Part shown: positions 26,750-36,401 of the stretch, piece after piece
Numbering within the stretch: the stretch's first letter is position 1
How the letters are laid out: every line of letters starts with the position of its first letter
Assembly (NCBI RefSeq): GCF_900109365.1
Contig: NZ_FNZR01000001.1
Span: forward strand, 62,001-126,000
From: Parapedobacter koreensis
GTDB taxonomy: Bacteria > Bacteroidota > Bacteroidia > Sphingobacteriales > Sphingobacteriaceae
Direction: 5' to 3'
Length of the DNA stretch: 64,000 nucleotides
Program-made: the position numbers and the translations under genes
The notes under the pieces: generated by a model
Seen by the model: only the letters and a program-made list of their open reading frames with translations
What the model was told of the DNA's origin: nothing
The model's database searches: none

Positions 26750-27355
26750 ATGAACCGTTCTATCCTCATGCTGCTGTGCTCGGTAAGCCTGATGGCTTCC
26801 TGCAACAACGTTTCCCAATCGGGCGACGAGCGCACCAAGAAGCTGTCATCAATGACCCATGACACCGAAAACCCCACGTCAATTTTCCTCACCTTGCTCG
26901 ATAAGACAGTGAATGCGACCACCATCTCCTACGTGGCAAAGGGTATTTACAAGAATGACACGGTAGGCTTGCTTATTGAAGTGGATAAAGACATCCCTGC
27001 GGGCATCAACGCGGATGGATCGGTAAATGAAGCGGCCGGGTTCAAAAAGGGGGCCATTAAATTCATAAAATCAGGTGCCGAAAGCGATCGCTTTGTAGCT
27101 GCGCTCGGCGAACTTTGGCAAGTCAACGATGTAGCCGCCATGAAATCAGCCATCGAACCCTTGGTATTTTCGTCCAATAAGAAGGCTTTTAATGAGGACA
27201 AGCCTTCTACCAATAATTTCAAGCTGTTCTTTGATGAGGAGGCACCGATTCCCGGTGAGCTGTTCTTTACCTTGGACACGTACAAACACCTTGTGCAATT
27301 CCAAGAAAAGAACGCGCAATACCGATCGCAAATTGTCCATGCTTTTGCGGAATAG
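26750..27355 (+). CDS. Hypothetical lipoprotein
   Basis: I do not recognise this family. The 201-aa protein has a signal peptide with lipobox (ILMLLCSVSLMASC, then NNVSQSGDER), so it is a lipoprotein. The body is of mixed helix and strand with no enzyme motif; SYVAKGIYKNDTVGLLIEVDKDIPAG and FFDEEAPIPGELFFTLDTYKHL stand out. It stands alone 138 bp after khtU and converges with the SufT-like gene. No function can be assigned. Confidence 0.75.
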   Translation: MNRSILMLLCSVSLMASCNNVSQSGDERTKKLSSMTHDTENPTSIFLTLLDKTVNATTISYVAKGIYKNDTVGLLIEVDKDIPAGINADGSVNEAAGFKKGAIKFIKSGAESDRFVAALGELWQVNDVAAMKSAIEPLVFSSNKKAFNEDKPSTNNFKLFFDEEAPIPGELFFTLDTYKHLVQFQEKNAQYRSQIVHAFAE

Positions 27356-27375
27356 CTACGGGTATAGGAGCGCTA

Positions 27376-27699
27376 TCACATAAAGCCGAGCTCTAATTGG
27401 GCGACCTCACTCATCATGCTTTTGTCCCATGGTGGGTCAAAGGTCAATTCTACCAACGCCCGGCTTACACCATCCACCCCTTCTACCTTGCGCTGAACTT
27501 CATCCATGATATTGCCCGCCACGGGACAGCCAGGTGCAGTAAGCGTCATGACCACCTTGGCCGAGCCGTCTTCTTTCGTAATGATCTCGTATACCAAGCC
27601 CAACTCTACGATATTGACCGGTATTTCCGGATCAAATACGGTCTCCAGCACCTCCGTAATGGCCGGCGCGAGATTCAACGGATCATTGATAATCATCAT
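27376..27699 (-). CDS. MIP18/DUF59 iron-sulfur assembly factor, SufT-like
   Basis: A 107-aa DUF59 protein: VLETVFDPEIPVNIVELGLVYEI, then VVMTLTAPGCPVAGNIMDEVQRKVEGV with the conserved Cys of the family, then VELTFDPPWDKSMMSEVAQLELG. Such proteins help deliver iron-sulfur clusters to apo-proteins. GGAGGAAA lies just before two adjacent ATG codons (27699 and 27696); either may start. A TAACTTTG promoter element is 22 nt upstream. It is transcribed alone, back to back with nnr. Confidence 0.9.
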   Translation of the reverse strand: MMIINDPLNLAPAITEVLETVFDPEIPVNIVELGLVYEIITKEDGSAKVVMTLTAPGCPVAGNIMDEVQRKVEGVDGVSRALVELTFDPPWDKSMMSEVAQLELGFM

Positions 27700-27720
27700 T
27701 TTCCTCCAATTGTGATAAGA

Positions 27721-27728
27721 CAAAGTTA
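27721..27728 (-). promoter_or_regulatory. -7 element for the SufT-like gene
   Basis: TAACTTTG on the minus strand matches TAnnTTTG, 21 nt before the ATG at 27699, leaving a short leader that contains GGAGG. Confidence 0.5.
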
Positions 27729-27765
27729 ATGCTTTTTTTGCACAAACGGCAGTTGGTCTTTCATC

Positions 27766-27796
27766 TTGACATTGCCATCGCAAAGCCGTACCTTTA
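27766..27796 (+). promoter_or_regulatory. Promoter of nnr
   Basis: TTG (27766-27768), 20-nt spacer, TACCTTTA (27789-27796), one mismatch from consensus; 21 nt upstream of the ATG at 27818. Confidence 0.55.
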
Positions 27797-27817
27797 GCTA
27801 ACCATCCATATCAGAAG

Positions 27818-29308
27818 ATGAACATTATTACCGCAGCACAGACACGGGATGCCGATCGGCATACCATCGAAACCGATCCTATTGCTTCCATCGATTTGAT
27901 GGAAAGGGCTTCCGGCACTTTTGTAACGGTATTCATGCAGCTGTATCCCGACAGAAACACCAGCATACTGGTTTGCTGCGGCACAGGCAATAACGGTGGC
28001 GACGGACTGGCCATCGCACGCCTCCTGCAAGCGCACGGGTATGACGAGATTGCGGTATGGATAGCGCGGTTTAGCGACAGGGAAAGTGACGATTTTTCGG
28101 CAAACCTCGCCCGCCTGCATAACACTCCTATCCCCATCACCGAGTTTTTTCCGGGTGACGAGCTTCCCGTCATTCACCAAGCGGTCGTCATCGATGCCCT
28201 GCTGGGATCCGGACTGAACAAACCCTTAACGGGGGACTGGCTGCGGCTGGTGCAACATATCAATGAGGCAGCAAGCCGAAGGGTAGCTGTAGACATTCCC
28301 ACTGGACTACCGCCAGATGGCATCATCCCAGAAGCGCAATATACGGTGTATACGCACGACGTGATTTCGTTTCAGCGGCCTAAGCTGAGCTTTTTTTTTC
28401 CAGAATCGGCAAAGGCCATCGAACGTTTCCACGTCGTAGACATTGGCCTTGACGAGTCCTTCATTGAGCGGTTGCCCAGCGATTTCAGCCTCATCACCGC
28501 AGCGGACATCCAACGGATCTACCACAAAAGGAAACCGTTTACCCATAAGGGTACGTATGGGCATGCCCTGCTCATCGCCGGAGACAGCCGTACCATGGGC
28601 GCCGCCTTGTTGAGTTGTGGGGCAAGCCTATACAGCGGCGCTGGCCTTACTTCGGCTTGCATCCCGCCAGAAGGGCTTGTGGCACTAAATACAAGCCATC
28701 CGGAAGTGATGTACTGCCCGGCGGCCGACTTGCCTGAGGCGTGGGACAAGTTTGACGCGGTGGGCATCGGGCCGGGGTTGGGCCAGCGGGAAAAACTCCT
28801 TGCCGAATGCCTGACATACGTAGCGAAGCCCCTGGTGATCGATGCAGATGCCATTAACCTGCTTGCCCGAGCATCCCCACTGATGGGCCGCCTCCCCGGG
28901 CAATGTATCCTCACCCCGCACATGAAAGAATTTGACCGCTTGTTTGGCACGCACCGCACTTGGTGGGACCGGCTATGCACGGCGAGGGAACAGGCCGAAG
29001 CCCGCCACATCATCTTGGTATTGAAAAATCGCTATACCTTTATCGTGACGCCTGATGGCAAGGTATACATCAACCCCACTGGTAATCCGGCGATGGCCAG
29101 CGGAGGCACGGGCGATGTGCTGACGGGAATGCTCACGTCATTCCTCGCACAGCACTACACGCCCGAAGAGGCGGCTATACTGGCGTGCTATTTACATGGC
29201 GCTGCTGGTGATCTGCTGGCTAACGAAGGTATGGCTGTGGTACCGGCGGGAAGATTATTGGAAAACATACCGAGGGCTATTGGAACGCTGAACCAGCAAA
29301 ATAGCTAA
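27818..29308 (+). CDS. nnr: Bifunctional NAD(P)H-hydrate epimerase/dehydratase
   Basis: A 496-aa fused metabolite-repair enzyme. The N-terminal YjeF_N epimerase domain (residues 1 to about 215) carries TRDADRHTIETDP, LMERASG, CCGTGNNGGDGLAIARLLQ and VDIPTGLPPDG. The C-terminal ribokinase-like dehydratase domain (about 230-496) carries KGTYGHALLIAGD, MGAALLSCGASLYSGAGL, ILTPHMKEFDRLFG and NPAMASGGTGDVLTGML. Together they re-form NADH and NADPH from their damaged hydrates. Its 3' end overlaps the convergent uvrC by 32 bp. Confidence 0.94.
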   Translation: MNIITAAQTRDADRHTIETDPIASIDLMERASGTFVTVFMQLYPDRNTSILVCCGTGNNGGDGLAIARLLQAHGYDEIAVWIARFSDRESDDFSANLARLHNTPIPITEFFPGDELPVIHQAVVIDALLGSGLNKPLTGDWLRLVQHINEAASRRVAVDIPTGLPPDGIIPEAQYTVYTHDVISFQRPKLSFFFPESAKAIERFHVVDIGLDESFIERLPSDFSLITAADIQRIYHKRKPFTHKGTYGHALLIAGDSRTMGAALLSCGASLYSGAGLTSACIPPEGLVALNTSHPEVMYCPAADLPEAWDKFDAVGIGPGLGQREKLLAECLTYVAKPLVIDADAINLLARASPLMGRLPGQCILTPHMKEFDRLFGTHRTWWDRLCTAREQAEARHIILVLKNRYTFIVTPDGKVYINPTGNPAMASGGTGDVLTGMLTSFLAQHYTPEEAAILACYLHGAAGDLLANEGMAVVPAGRLLENIPRAIGTLNQQNS

Positions 29309-31085
29309 TGATCTCACGGGTTTGGCGTTCGTTCAGTACTTCCCGCAATTGGTCCGCAGTGGCTTCCCGTATTTTTTTGACCGACTTAAATGCTTTGAGC
29401 AGTTTTTCAGCAGAGGTCTTGCCGATGCCGGGAATATTCTCGAGTTCGGTACGGAAGGTTTTCAGGCTGCGTTGCTTACGGTGGAAGGTGATGCCAAAGC
29501 GGTGGGCTTCATCCCGCAGGTGCTGGATGATTTTCAATGTCTCTGATTTTTTATCTAAATACAACGGATACTGGTCACCGGGATAATACAGCTCTTCCAA
29601 CCGTTTGGCAATGCCGATGACGGTGACCTGCTTGTCTATACCCAATAGCTTGAGACTTTTGAGTGCAGCGGAAAGCTGGCCCTTACCGCCATCAATGACG
29701 ATAAGTTGCGGGAGGGTCTGCCCTTCATCCAACAGCCGCCGATATCGCCGATGTACCGCTTCTTCCATGGTGGCAAAGTCATTGGGTCCCTCAACCGTTT
29801 TGACATTGAAATGCCGATAGTCTTTTTTTGACGGCTTGGCGTCTTTGAACACCACGATGGCCGATACCGGATATTTCCCTTGGAAATTGGAATTATCAAA
29901 ACACTCGATATGCCGTGGTAGCACATTCATCCGAAGGTCTTTCTGCATCTGGGTAAGGATGCGCTCGGTCTTCAGTTCAGGATTCAGCTTTTCATACTGG
30001 TCCAGCCGTTCTTTTTTGAAATAAAGCGCATTCTTCAAGGAAAGATCCAACAGGTTTTTCTTCTCACCCAGTTTGGGTATGGTAAATTTGATATCCTCCG
30101 ATTTGATGCCAATGGCAAAAGGAACGATAATTTCCTTGGATGTACTGTTGAAGCGGCTCCGGATTTCAGGAATAGCCAGGCTGAGCAGCTCGCCATCGGC
30201 TTCGTCAAGCCTTTTCTTAAGTTCTACGGTCTGCGTTTGGATAATCACGCCATTCATGACCTTGAGGTAATTGACAAACGCATGGCCTTGATCGGACGCA
30301 ATGCTGAATACATCCACATTGGTGATGGAGGAATTGACCACGGTGGACTTGCTTTGGTAACGATCCAGTAGGTCGAGCTTGCTTTTCAGGTGGTGGGCAT
30401 ATTCAAAATTCAAGCCGACTACGGCACCATCCAGCTGATCTTTCAGCCGCCGGATGACCACGCCGATTTTGCCGTTGAGAATATCGCGGATGTCATTGAG
30501 GTTTTGCTCATAATCATCCTCCGTTTGATACCCCTCGCATGGCCCCTTGCAATTGCCTATCTGGTATTCCAAACACACCTTGAACTTTCCCCTGCTGATA
30601 TTTTCCTCGGTAAGCGCGAGGTTGCAGGTACGCAATGGGAAAAGCTCACGGATCGTTTCCATGATCGCGTGCATCATGCCCACCGACGCATAAGGGCCAA
30701 AGTATTTCGAACCATCCTTGATGTATTTCCGGGTAGGGAAAACACGCGGGAAAGGCTCGTTTTTAATGACAATCCACGGATACGTCTTGTCATCTTTGAG
30801 CATGACGTTATACCGGGGCTGGTGCTTTTTGATGAGGCTATTTTCAAGCAGCCATGCATCGATTTCGGTATCGACGATGGTAAATGTGATGCGATTGATC
30901 TTGCGCACCAGCACGCGGGTTTTTCCGTTGAGCAGGTTGGTCTTTACGAAATAAGAACTAACCCGGTTTTTGAGATCCTTGGCTTTACCGATGTACATGA
31001 GCTCCCCGCTGGCGTCCCAATACTGGTATACGCCCGGCCGATGCGGTATTTCTTCAAGTGCCTTACGGTAATCAAATTTGGTCAT
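29277..31085 (-). CDS. uvrC: UvrABC excinuclease subunit C
   Basis: A 602-aa nucleotide-excision-repair nuclease. N-terminal GIY-YIG domain (HRPGVYQYWDASGELMYIGKAKDLKNRVSSYF) for the 3' incision, four-cysteine-like motif region (CNLALTEENISRGKFKVCLEYQIGNCKGPCEG), a UVR helix pair (LKDQLDGAVVGLNFEYAHHLKSKLDLL) for UvrB contact, the RNase H-like domain for the 5' incision (ECFDNSNFQGKYPVSAIVVF, LIVIDGGKGQL) and a terminal double helix-hairpin-helix (LENIPGIGKTSAEKLLKAFKSVKKI). Complete. It follows the penicillin-binding protein gene by 26 bp in the same direction. Confidence 0.97.
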   Translation of the reverse strand: MTKFDYRKALEEIPHRPGVYQYWDASGELMYIGKAKDLKNRVSSYFVKTNLLNGKTRVLVRKINRITFTIVDTEIDAWLLENSLIKKHQPRYNVMLKDDKTYPWIVIKNEPFPRVFPTRKYIKDGSKYFGPYASVGMMHAIMETIRELFPLRTCNLALTEENISRGKFKVCLEYQIGNCKGPCEGYQTEDDYEQNLNDIRDILNGKIGVVIRRLKDQLDGAVVGLNFEYAHHLKSKLDLLDRYQSKSTVVNSSITNVDVFSIASDQGHAFVNYLKVMNGVIIQTQTVELKKRLDEADGELLSLAIPEIRSRFNSTSKEIIVPFAIGIKSEDIKFTIPKLGEKKNLLDLSLKNALYFKKERLDQYEKLNPELKTERILTQMQKDLRMNVLPRHIECFDNSNFQGKYPVSAIVVFKDAKPSKKDYRHFNVKTVEGPNDFATMEEAVHRRYRRLLDEGQTLPQLIVIDGGKGQLSAALKSLKLLGIDKQVTVIGIAKRLEELYYPGDQYPLYLDKKSETLKIIQHLRDEAHRFGITFHRKQRSLKTFRTELENIPGIGKTSAEKLLKAFKSVKKIREATADQLREVLNERQTREIISYFAGSAFQ

Positions 31086-31111
31086 CGCTTATAGCCCCAA
31101 ACTAAACCAAC

Positions 31112-33358
31112 TCAAAATCCCAATCGGTCGTCCAATTTTTCTTCGTCTTCCCCTAAAAACCGCTCAAATTTGCTGCAATCCAGTTCGCGGGTAAGCCCCC
31201 CTTCCGGTAAGGGAAAATCACCTTTGGAGTAGTGGAGTGAGGTATCGGCATAGACTTTTTGCATGTAGATAGCAAAAACCGGCAATGCGGCCTGTGCCCC
31301 CTGCCCTTCGGCCATCGAATAAAAACTGATGCCGCGATCTTCAGCACCCGTCCACACCCCACTCACCAATTCCGGGGTGATGCCGATAAACCAGGCATCC
31401 GCATTGTCATTGGTCGTACCGGTCTTCCCGCCGATGGGATTCGTAAAGTTGTACCGGAAGCGCAATCGCTGTCCTGAACCTTCGTCCACCACACTCCGCA
31501 GCATATCCACCATAATGTAGGCACTCTCGCTATTCAGCACCTTGGTTACACGGGGCGCCTTTTCATAGATGGGCATTCCATTTTTGTCTTCTATGCGCAG
31601 GATATACGTAGGTTCTACCCACACGCCTTGGTTTACAAACGAGGAATAAGCCCCCACCATGTCGTATACGGAGGCCTCATAAGCCCCCAGCGCGATGGAC
31701 GGGTACTCCGGTACTTCGGAAGTAATCCCCATGCGCTTGGTCAGTGTAGCGACTGCCCTGGCACCCACTTCATTGATCATATAGGCCGTGGCAAAATTCT
31801 GCGAATTGGCCAATGCCTTGCGTAACGTGATGGGGCTCCCCACGGATTCGCCACGCGGCGTCCATGCATACTGGCCAGTACCTACGGTCAACGGCACATT
31901 CGGGACTTGAAAGCATGGTGAAAAATCATTATCAATCGCTACCGCATAGGTAAATGGCTTGGCCGTAGAGCCCACCTGCCGGGTACCCATCTTTACTTGG
32001 TCATATTTATAGTGCTCGAAATTAATGCCACCCACCCAAGCACGCACGTAACCTGTATGCGGCTCCATGGACATGAATGCGTTCCGGAGGACGAGTTTGT
32101 TGTAACGGATGGAGTCCATGGGCGTCATGGTGGTGTCCTTATTGCCTTCCCATGTAAATATCGTCATCGGCACGGGCGTATCGAAATCTTTCCGGATCTC
32201 CTCATCCGATTTGCCAGCCTGCTTAAGCACCCGGTAGCGATCGGAGCGCCGCATACCCGTTTCCAATAACTTGGCTTTGTCACCTTGGAACGGATTCCGG
32301 TTGCGCCATTGCCGATCGAAATTCGCCTGAATGGTTTTCATCCATTCTTTCTGTGCTTCCTCAGCATATTGTTGCATTTTGGAGTTGATGGTGGTATAGA
32401 TTCTGAGCCCGTCCCTATCCAGATCCCACGGCGTGCCATCTGCCTTGGTAATTGACAGCTTGTTAAATTCCTGCTGGATGTCACGCTTCAATACCGCCCT
32501 TAAATAAGGGGCGAGCCCCTCACCGTAATTCGATATTAGCCTCAAATCCGTAACTAACGGTTCCTTTTTCAGCTTTTCAGCATCCTCCCGGGCAAGGAAA
32601 CCTTCTTTTCGCATATTATCGATGACCACATTACGGCGCGCAATGGCATTCTGCGGGTACCGTACCGGGGAATAAATACCCGGCCCCTTGAGCATCCCCA
32701 CCAATAGGGCCGCTTGCTGCACATTCAGCTTATCCGGCGTGGTATTGAAATAAGTACGTGCCGCCGATTTAATGCCATACGTATTATAAGCTCCGAAATC
32801 CACGGTATTGAAGTACATCGTAATGATTTCTTCCTTGGTGTAATTGCGCTCCAGGCGTACGGCGGTAATCCATTCCTGGAATTTCTGGATGATACGTTTG
32901 GCGGTATTGCGGGCGCGGCCTTCCGAAAACAGGTTGAGCGCCAATTGCTGTGTAATGGTACTGGCCCCCTGTCGATTGCCCACCAGGTTATAAAAAATAA
33001 TGGTAAAGGTGCGCCGGTAGTCAATGCCGGAATGTTGGTAGAAGCGTTTGTCTTCCGTGGCAATGAGCGCCTGTATCAAGTAGGGTGACAATTCGTCATA
33101 CCGCACATTGGAACGGTTTTGTACAAAATAGGTACCCAGTACCACACCATCATCCGAGATCACTTCAGACGCAAGGTTGCTTTTCGGGTTTTCCAAATCA
33201 CGGAAAGTTGGTAGTTTTCCAAAAAGCCCCATCCCGACACTGAAAATGAATAAAAAGCCTAATAAGATGAGGCCTATCAGTATTTTCCAAAAATTGCGGG
33301 TATATCGGCTGACTTCTGCTTTTGCTAACGTATTCGTTTTCTTTGTCTGTTTCTTCAT
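31112..33358 (-). CDS. mrcA: Class A penicillin-binding protein 1A
   Basis: A 748-aa bifunctional peptidoglycan synthase. Short basic cytoplasmic tail, one membrane anchor (FWKILIGLILLGFLFIFSVGMGLF), then the GT51 transglycosylase domain with ATEDKRFYQHSGIDYRR and GASTITQQLALNLF, and the transpeptidase domain with the serine motif STAKPF, the SQN triad in NSQNFATAY, and KTGTTND. All active-site motifs are intact. It stands between the porW/sprE-like gene (24 bp upstream) and uvrC, all in one direction, so the three may be co-transcribed. Confidence 0.96.
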   Translation of the reverse strand: MKKQTKKTNTLAKAEVSRYTRNFWKILIGLILLGFLFIFSVGMGLFGKLPTFRDLENPKSNLASEVISDDGVVLGTYFVQNRSNVRYDELSPYLIQALIATEDKRFYQHSGIDYRRTFTIIFYNLVGNRQGASTITQQLALNLFSEGRARNTAKRIIQKFQEWITAVRLERNYTKEEIITMYFNTVDFGAYNTYGIKSAARTYFNTTPDKLNVQQAALLVGMLKGPGIYSPVRYPQNAIARRNVVIDNMRKEGFLAREDAEKLKKEPLVTDLRLISNYGEGLAPYLRAVLKRDIQQEFNKLSITKADGTPWDLDRDGLRIYTTINSKMQQYAEEAQKEWMKTIQANFDRQWRNRNPFQGDKAKLLETGMRRSDRYRVLKQAGKSDEEIRKDFDTPVPMTIFTWEGNKDTTMTPMDSIRYNKLVLRNAFMSMEPHTGYVRAWVGGINFEHYKYDQVKMGTRQVGSTAKPFTYAVAIDNDFSPCFQVPNVPLTVGTGQYAWTPRGESVGSPITLRKALANSQNFATAYMINEVGARAVATLTKRMGITSEVPEYPSIALGAYEASVYDMVGAYSSFVNQGVWVEPTYILRIEDKNGMPIYEKAPRVTKVLNSESAYIMVDMLRSVVDEGSGQRLRFRYNFTNPIGGKTGTTNDNADAWFIGITPELVSGVWTGAEDRGISFYSMAEGQGAQAALPVFAIYMQKVYADTSLHYSKGDFPLPEGGLTRELDCSKFERFLGEDEEKLDDRLGF

Positions 33359-33382
33359 TATTTTCTAGTACTAAGTACTGAG

Positions 33383-36250
33383 CTACTCCTTGCCCCGTTC
33401 GCGCTGTTCTTGGTAAATGGCGTGGTAATCATCAATTTTATCAAAATCAGATAACGTGCCAAAATGCGTTTCAGTAATTACAAATGTGTTATAGATATCT
33501 CCCGGGATTTTCATCACATCGGGTAACAATGGTAATAATTGTGTTTCATACCGCCTGACCTCATCATAGCTGTAAAATGGGCCGATATAGACCAATTGAT
33601 TTTCGCCATTTACGATTTTCAGTTGGTGGCTGATGGCATTCCCCGTATACCGGGTGCGGTTGAACTGGCCAATGCCGAATCGCGAGGGGGCTAGGTTCAC
33701 CCGTTCATTCATCACATTGACAACAAAATAATAGGTAGCCGAATCGGGAAGCAATTCAATATCCCGGTAGGCATTCGGCGCGATCTCACCAACTTCGGCT
33801 GTCCTTGCCAGCTGCTGCCTGGATACGCCAGACGTGTTGCCGATGGCATTCCGGCCACTTATTCCGGTTTGTCCGGCGGCATTGACGGCCAGTTGCCTAC
33901 GTGGCCTGGGCCGTTCCGGCCCGCTATTGATCACCAATTGCGGCCATAGGGTCATCGTTGGCTCGTCTACAAACCGCTCCCGGCTTTCGTCGGCAGCTTG
34001 CAACGCGTACGTCCGGGCCGCCAGCGTGTCCCTGTTTGCTGCTATAAAGGCAAGGTGCTGGTTGGCCAACGGCGTAATCAAGCTATCAGCGGGAAAATCG
34101 TTGACAAGCTGCTGCAACGCATTTTCAAACGTATCCAGCGGTGCGGTGCGCCCCAGCGCCAAAGCCCGCAAATAGCCCAATTGGCTGATGAGTTGTTGCC
34201 GCTCGGGCTTTTGGCGAAGTAGCCGTTCTACCTCTTCAATGACCTCCCGGTATTGCGCTTGCGTGTATCGCGTATATATCTTTTCATACGCTTGATCCAG
34301 CACCCGCTTTTGTTGTTCGAGCTTCGCCATGTATGAAGGATCGCGGATCAGGTGGCTATACAACACATCTGGAAAGTCCTTCAACAATTTGTCTTTGTAA
34401 TATGCCGCGCGCGGTTCATCCACATCCGTGTATAGCCGGTACAGGTTGTAATAAAGCAGTGCCGCATCTTTGCTATCCGGATAGCGTTTCAATAAGTCTT
34501 CATACGTATTGGCAGCTTCTTTAGTATCGCGCAATTCATCGCGATACGTGTTTCCAACGCGGAGCAAAGCATCCTGTATCTGGCCATGCGAAGCGGCCAG
34601 TTTCTCTTCGGTATCGGGCAATGCATTTACATAACGTTCCCGAAGCTTCGATGCCCATGCCGTGCTGTCAAATGCCAGGGTATCTGCCAATACGGCCGCA
34701 CCCTCCCCGAAAGCTGCGGGGCCGCTGCCGCCCGTGGTCGATGGCTGGCTCAGCATATCGCTAAACCGCCAATTGTCGCGCAGTTGACGATTGCCCCACC
34801 GTCGCCGAAATTCTGCTTGCCCCATACCCATGGCATCCGGATTGTTGAAGTAAAACCGATTGTCCGTATACGTGACTGTCTCGGTGATCATATCATCAAA
34901 CGGCAGCCGCTGCGCGGATTGCCGCCCGGCTTCCTTTACCTCACTTTTATTGGTCTCCAACTGGGCATAAGCATGGCTGATAATGCTGTCAAGCGCTACC
35001 CTGCGCTGTGCTTCGTCCAATCCAACAAGATAGTGTAAGCTGTCTTGGTAGGCCACCACTTGCAATTGAGCTATCAAATCATCCAGGTTGGCTATTTTGC
35101 GTTGTACAGCCCCTACGTCGGGAAAATCCGCAGGCAGCGACATGCCTACGCTGTCGTAGTAGTGCTTGGCCGTTTGGTAATTTGCAACGTTAAAATAGTG
35201 ATCAGCCAATTTCAGGTAAGTGAGTGCCGTTTGATAGCGATTATCGCTTTGCTGGCGCAATGCCAAATCGTAATTAGCCAAGGCTTCAGACAGGTGGCCC
35301 TCGGCATAAAACACGTCAGCGATCTGATAATAAATTTGATCCTTGAACGCTACGTTTTTGCCATCACGCAACATGCGCCGCAGCAACTTTACGCGATCCA
35401 CGCCCGTTGTGCTGCCTGCTGTCGCGAGGAAGATACGGTTCAAGTCTGCATAAAACGACATTTCATACGGTGCATTGCTGTTTACTACCCGGCTATAATG
35501 TTGGTATGCTTCTTCTGCTCGGTCATGTTTTTGCAAAAGTTGTCCCAACAGGAAGTGCCAGCGCAGCCGGGTAGGCCTATGCCGGGTATGTGCTATGGCC
35601 TGTTGCAGCATGGAGATTGCGGATTCCTCATCATGGTTAAGCAGGTAGTACTTGGCTTGCGAGGCAAAAGCCAGCCCTTGGGATTTTTTATCCGACTCCA
35701 GTTGCATAAACGCGGTATCCAATACCAATCCGGCCTCATGCAGATTCCCCAATTGCATCAGCGAGCGGGCCTTCTCAACCAAGGCAGCCTGCCGGTATGC
35801 GGGCATATCAGCGAATGCCTCGGCAACATAGGTAAAAAACTCAGCCGCATTGTAATAATTCCCCTTTAAATAATTGGCTTTACCCGTAAGCAGGTAAGCT
35901 TCATTGATGTACTTGCTTTTCGTTTTCCGATTGATGATGTTCAACGCCTTTTCGATGACCGAATCCATCAATTGAACATTGGCCGCAGCCGTAGCTTCCG
36001 TAGGCTCAATCAGCACGGGAAGCAATTGCTGGTAGTTTTCTTTATGCGATTCAAAATTATCACGTTCGACGTCAGCAATGATTTTGCGGCCATGATAAAC
36101 AATATTATACCTTGCGGTAAGGTTCTCCATCATATCATACTCAGGCCCTTTGTCTGCTTGCCTGTTTACGGCGCAGGCTACAATCACGAAAGACAACAAG
36201 GCTAAAGCAGCTGGGCGAAAAAATGAAAGAGAATATAGATTACGTTTCAA
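33383..36250 (-). CDS. porW: TPR lipoprotein of the SprE/PorW type (type IX secretion)
   Basis: A 955-aa lipoprotein: signal peptide ending in VIVAC, the conserved N-terminal phrase MMENLTARYNIVYHGRKI, then many TPR-like helical repeats (KYINEAYLLTGKANYLKGNYYNAAEFF, YRQAALVEKARSLMQLGN, YPDSKDAALLYYNLYRLYTD) and a small C-terminal alpha-beta domain (YYFVVNVMNERVNLAPSRFGIGQFN). This architecture and the neighbourhood (M23 peptidase, bactofilin, AtpZ) match SprE/PorW, which is needed for type IX secretion and links the outer-membrane complex to the PorLM motor. The start codon is TTG at 36250. The gldJ-type gene at the window end supports a type IX system in this organism. Confidence 0.82.
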   Translation of the reverse strand: MKRNLYSLSFFRPAALALLSFVIVACAVNRQADKGPEYDMMENLTARYNIVYHGRKIIADVERDNFESHKENYQQLLPVLIEPTEATAAANVQLMDSVIEKALNIINRKTKSKYINEAYLLTGKANYLKGNYYNAAEFFTYVAEAFADMPAYRQAALVEKARSLMQLGNLHEAGLVLDTAFMQLESDKKSQGLAFASQAKYYLLNHDEESAISMLQQAIAHTRHRPTRLRWHFLLGQLLQKHDRAEEAYQHYSRVVNSNAPYEMSFYADLNRIFLATAGSTTGVDRVKLLRRMLRDGKNVAFKDQIYYQIADVFYAEGHLSEALANYDLALRQQSDNRYQTALTYLKLADHYFNVANYQTAKHYYDSVGMSLPADFPDVGAVQRKIANLDDLIAQLQVVAYQDSLHYLVGLDEAQRRVALDSIISHAYAQLETNKSEVKEAGRQSAQRLPFDDMITETVTYTDNRFYFNNPDAMGMGQAEFRRRWGNRQLRDNWRFSDMLSQPSTTGGSGPAAFGEGAAVLADTLAFDSTAWASKLRERYVNALPDTEEKLAASHGQIQDALLRVGNTYRDELRDTKEAANTYEDLLKRYPDSKDAALLYYNLYRLYTDVDEPRAAYYKDKLLKDFPDVLYSHLIRDPSYMAKLEQQKRVLDQAYEKIYTRYTQAQYREVIEEVERLLRQKPERQQLISQLGYLRALALGRTAPLDTFENALQQLVNDFPADSLITPLANQHLAFIAANRDTLAARTYALQAADESRERFVDEPTMTLWPQLVINSGPERPRPRRQLAVNAAGQTGISGRNAIGNTSGVSRQQLARTAEVGEIAPNAYRDIELLPDSATYYFVVNVMNERVNLAPSRFGIGQFNRTRYTGNAISHQLKIVNGENQLVYIGPFYSYDEVRRYETQLLPLLPDVMKIPGDIYNTFVITETHFGTLSDFDKIDDYHAIYQEQRERGKE

Positions 36251-36287
36251 TGCCGCTATTTCTTAGAGGATGTGCCATAAAAATAAA

Positions 36288-36295
36288 TATCTTTG
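36288..36295 (+). promoter_or_regulatory. -7 element for the M23-bactofilin-atpZ operon
   Basis: TATCTTTG matches TAnnTTTG in the gap after the divergent porW gene. It implies a leader of about 100 nt before the chosen TTG start at 36402. Confidence 0.45.
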
Positions 36296-36401
36296 CTGGG
36301 AACACATCTGCAAAAATATCATTTATTTTTATACTTTCATTGGAAAGCAATGCGAACAACAAGGATTGGCTACCAGCCACATGATAAAAAAAGGAGGAGC
36401 G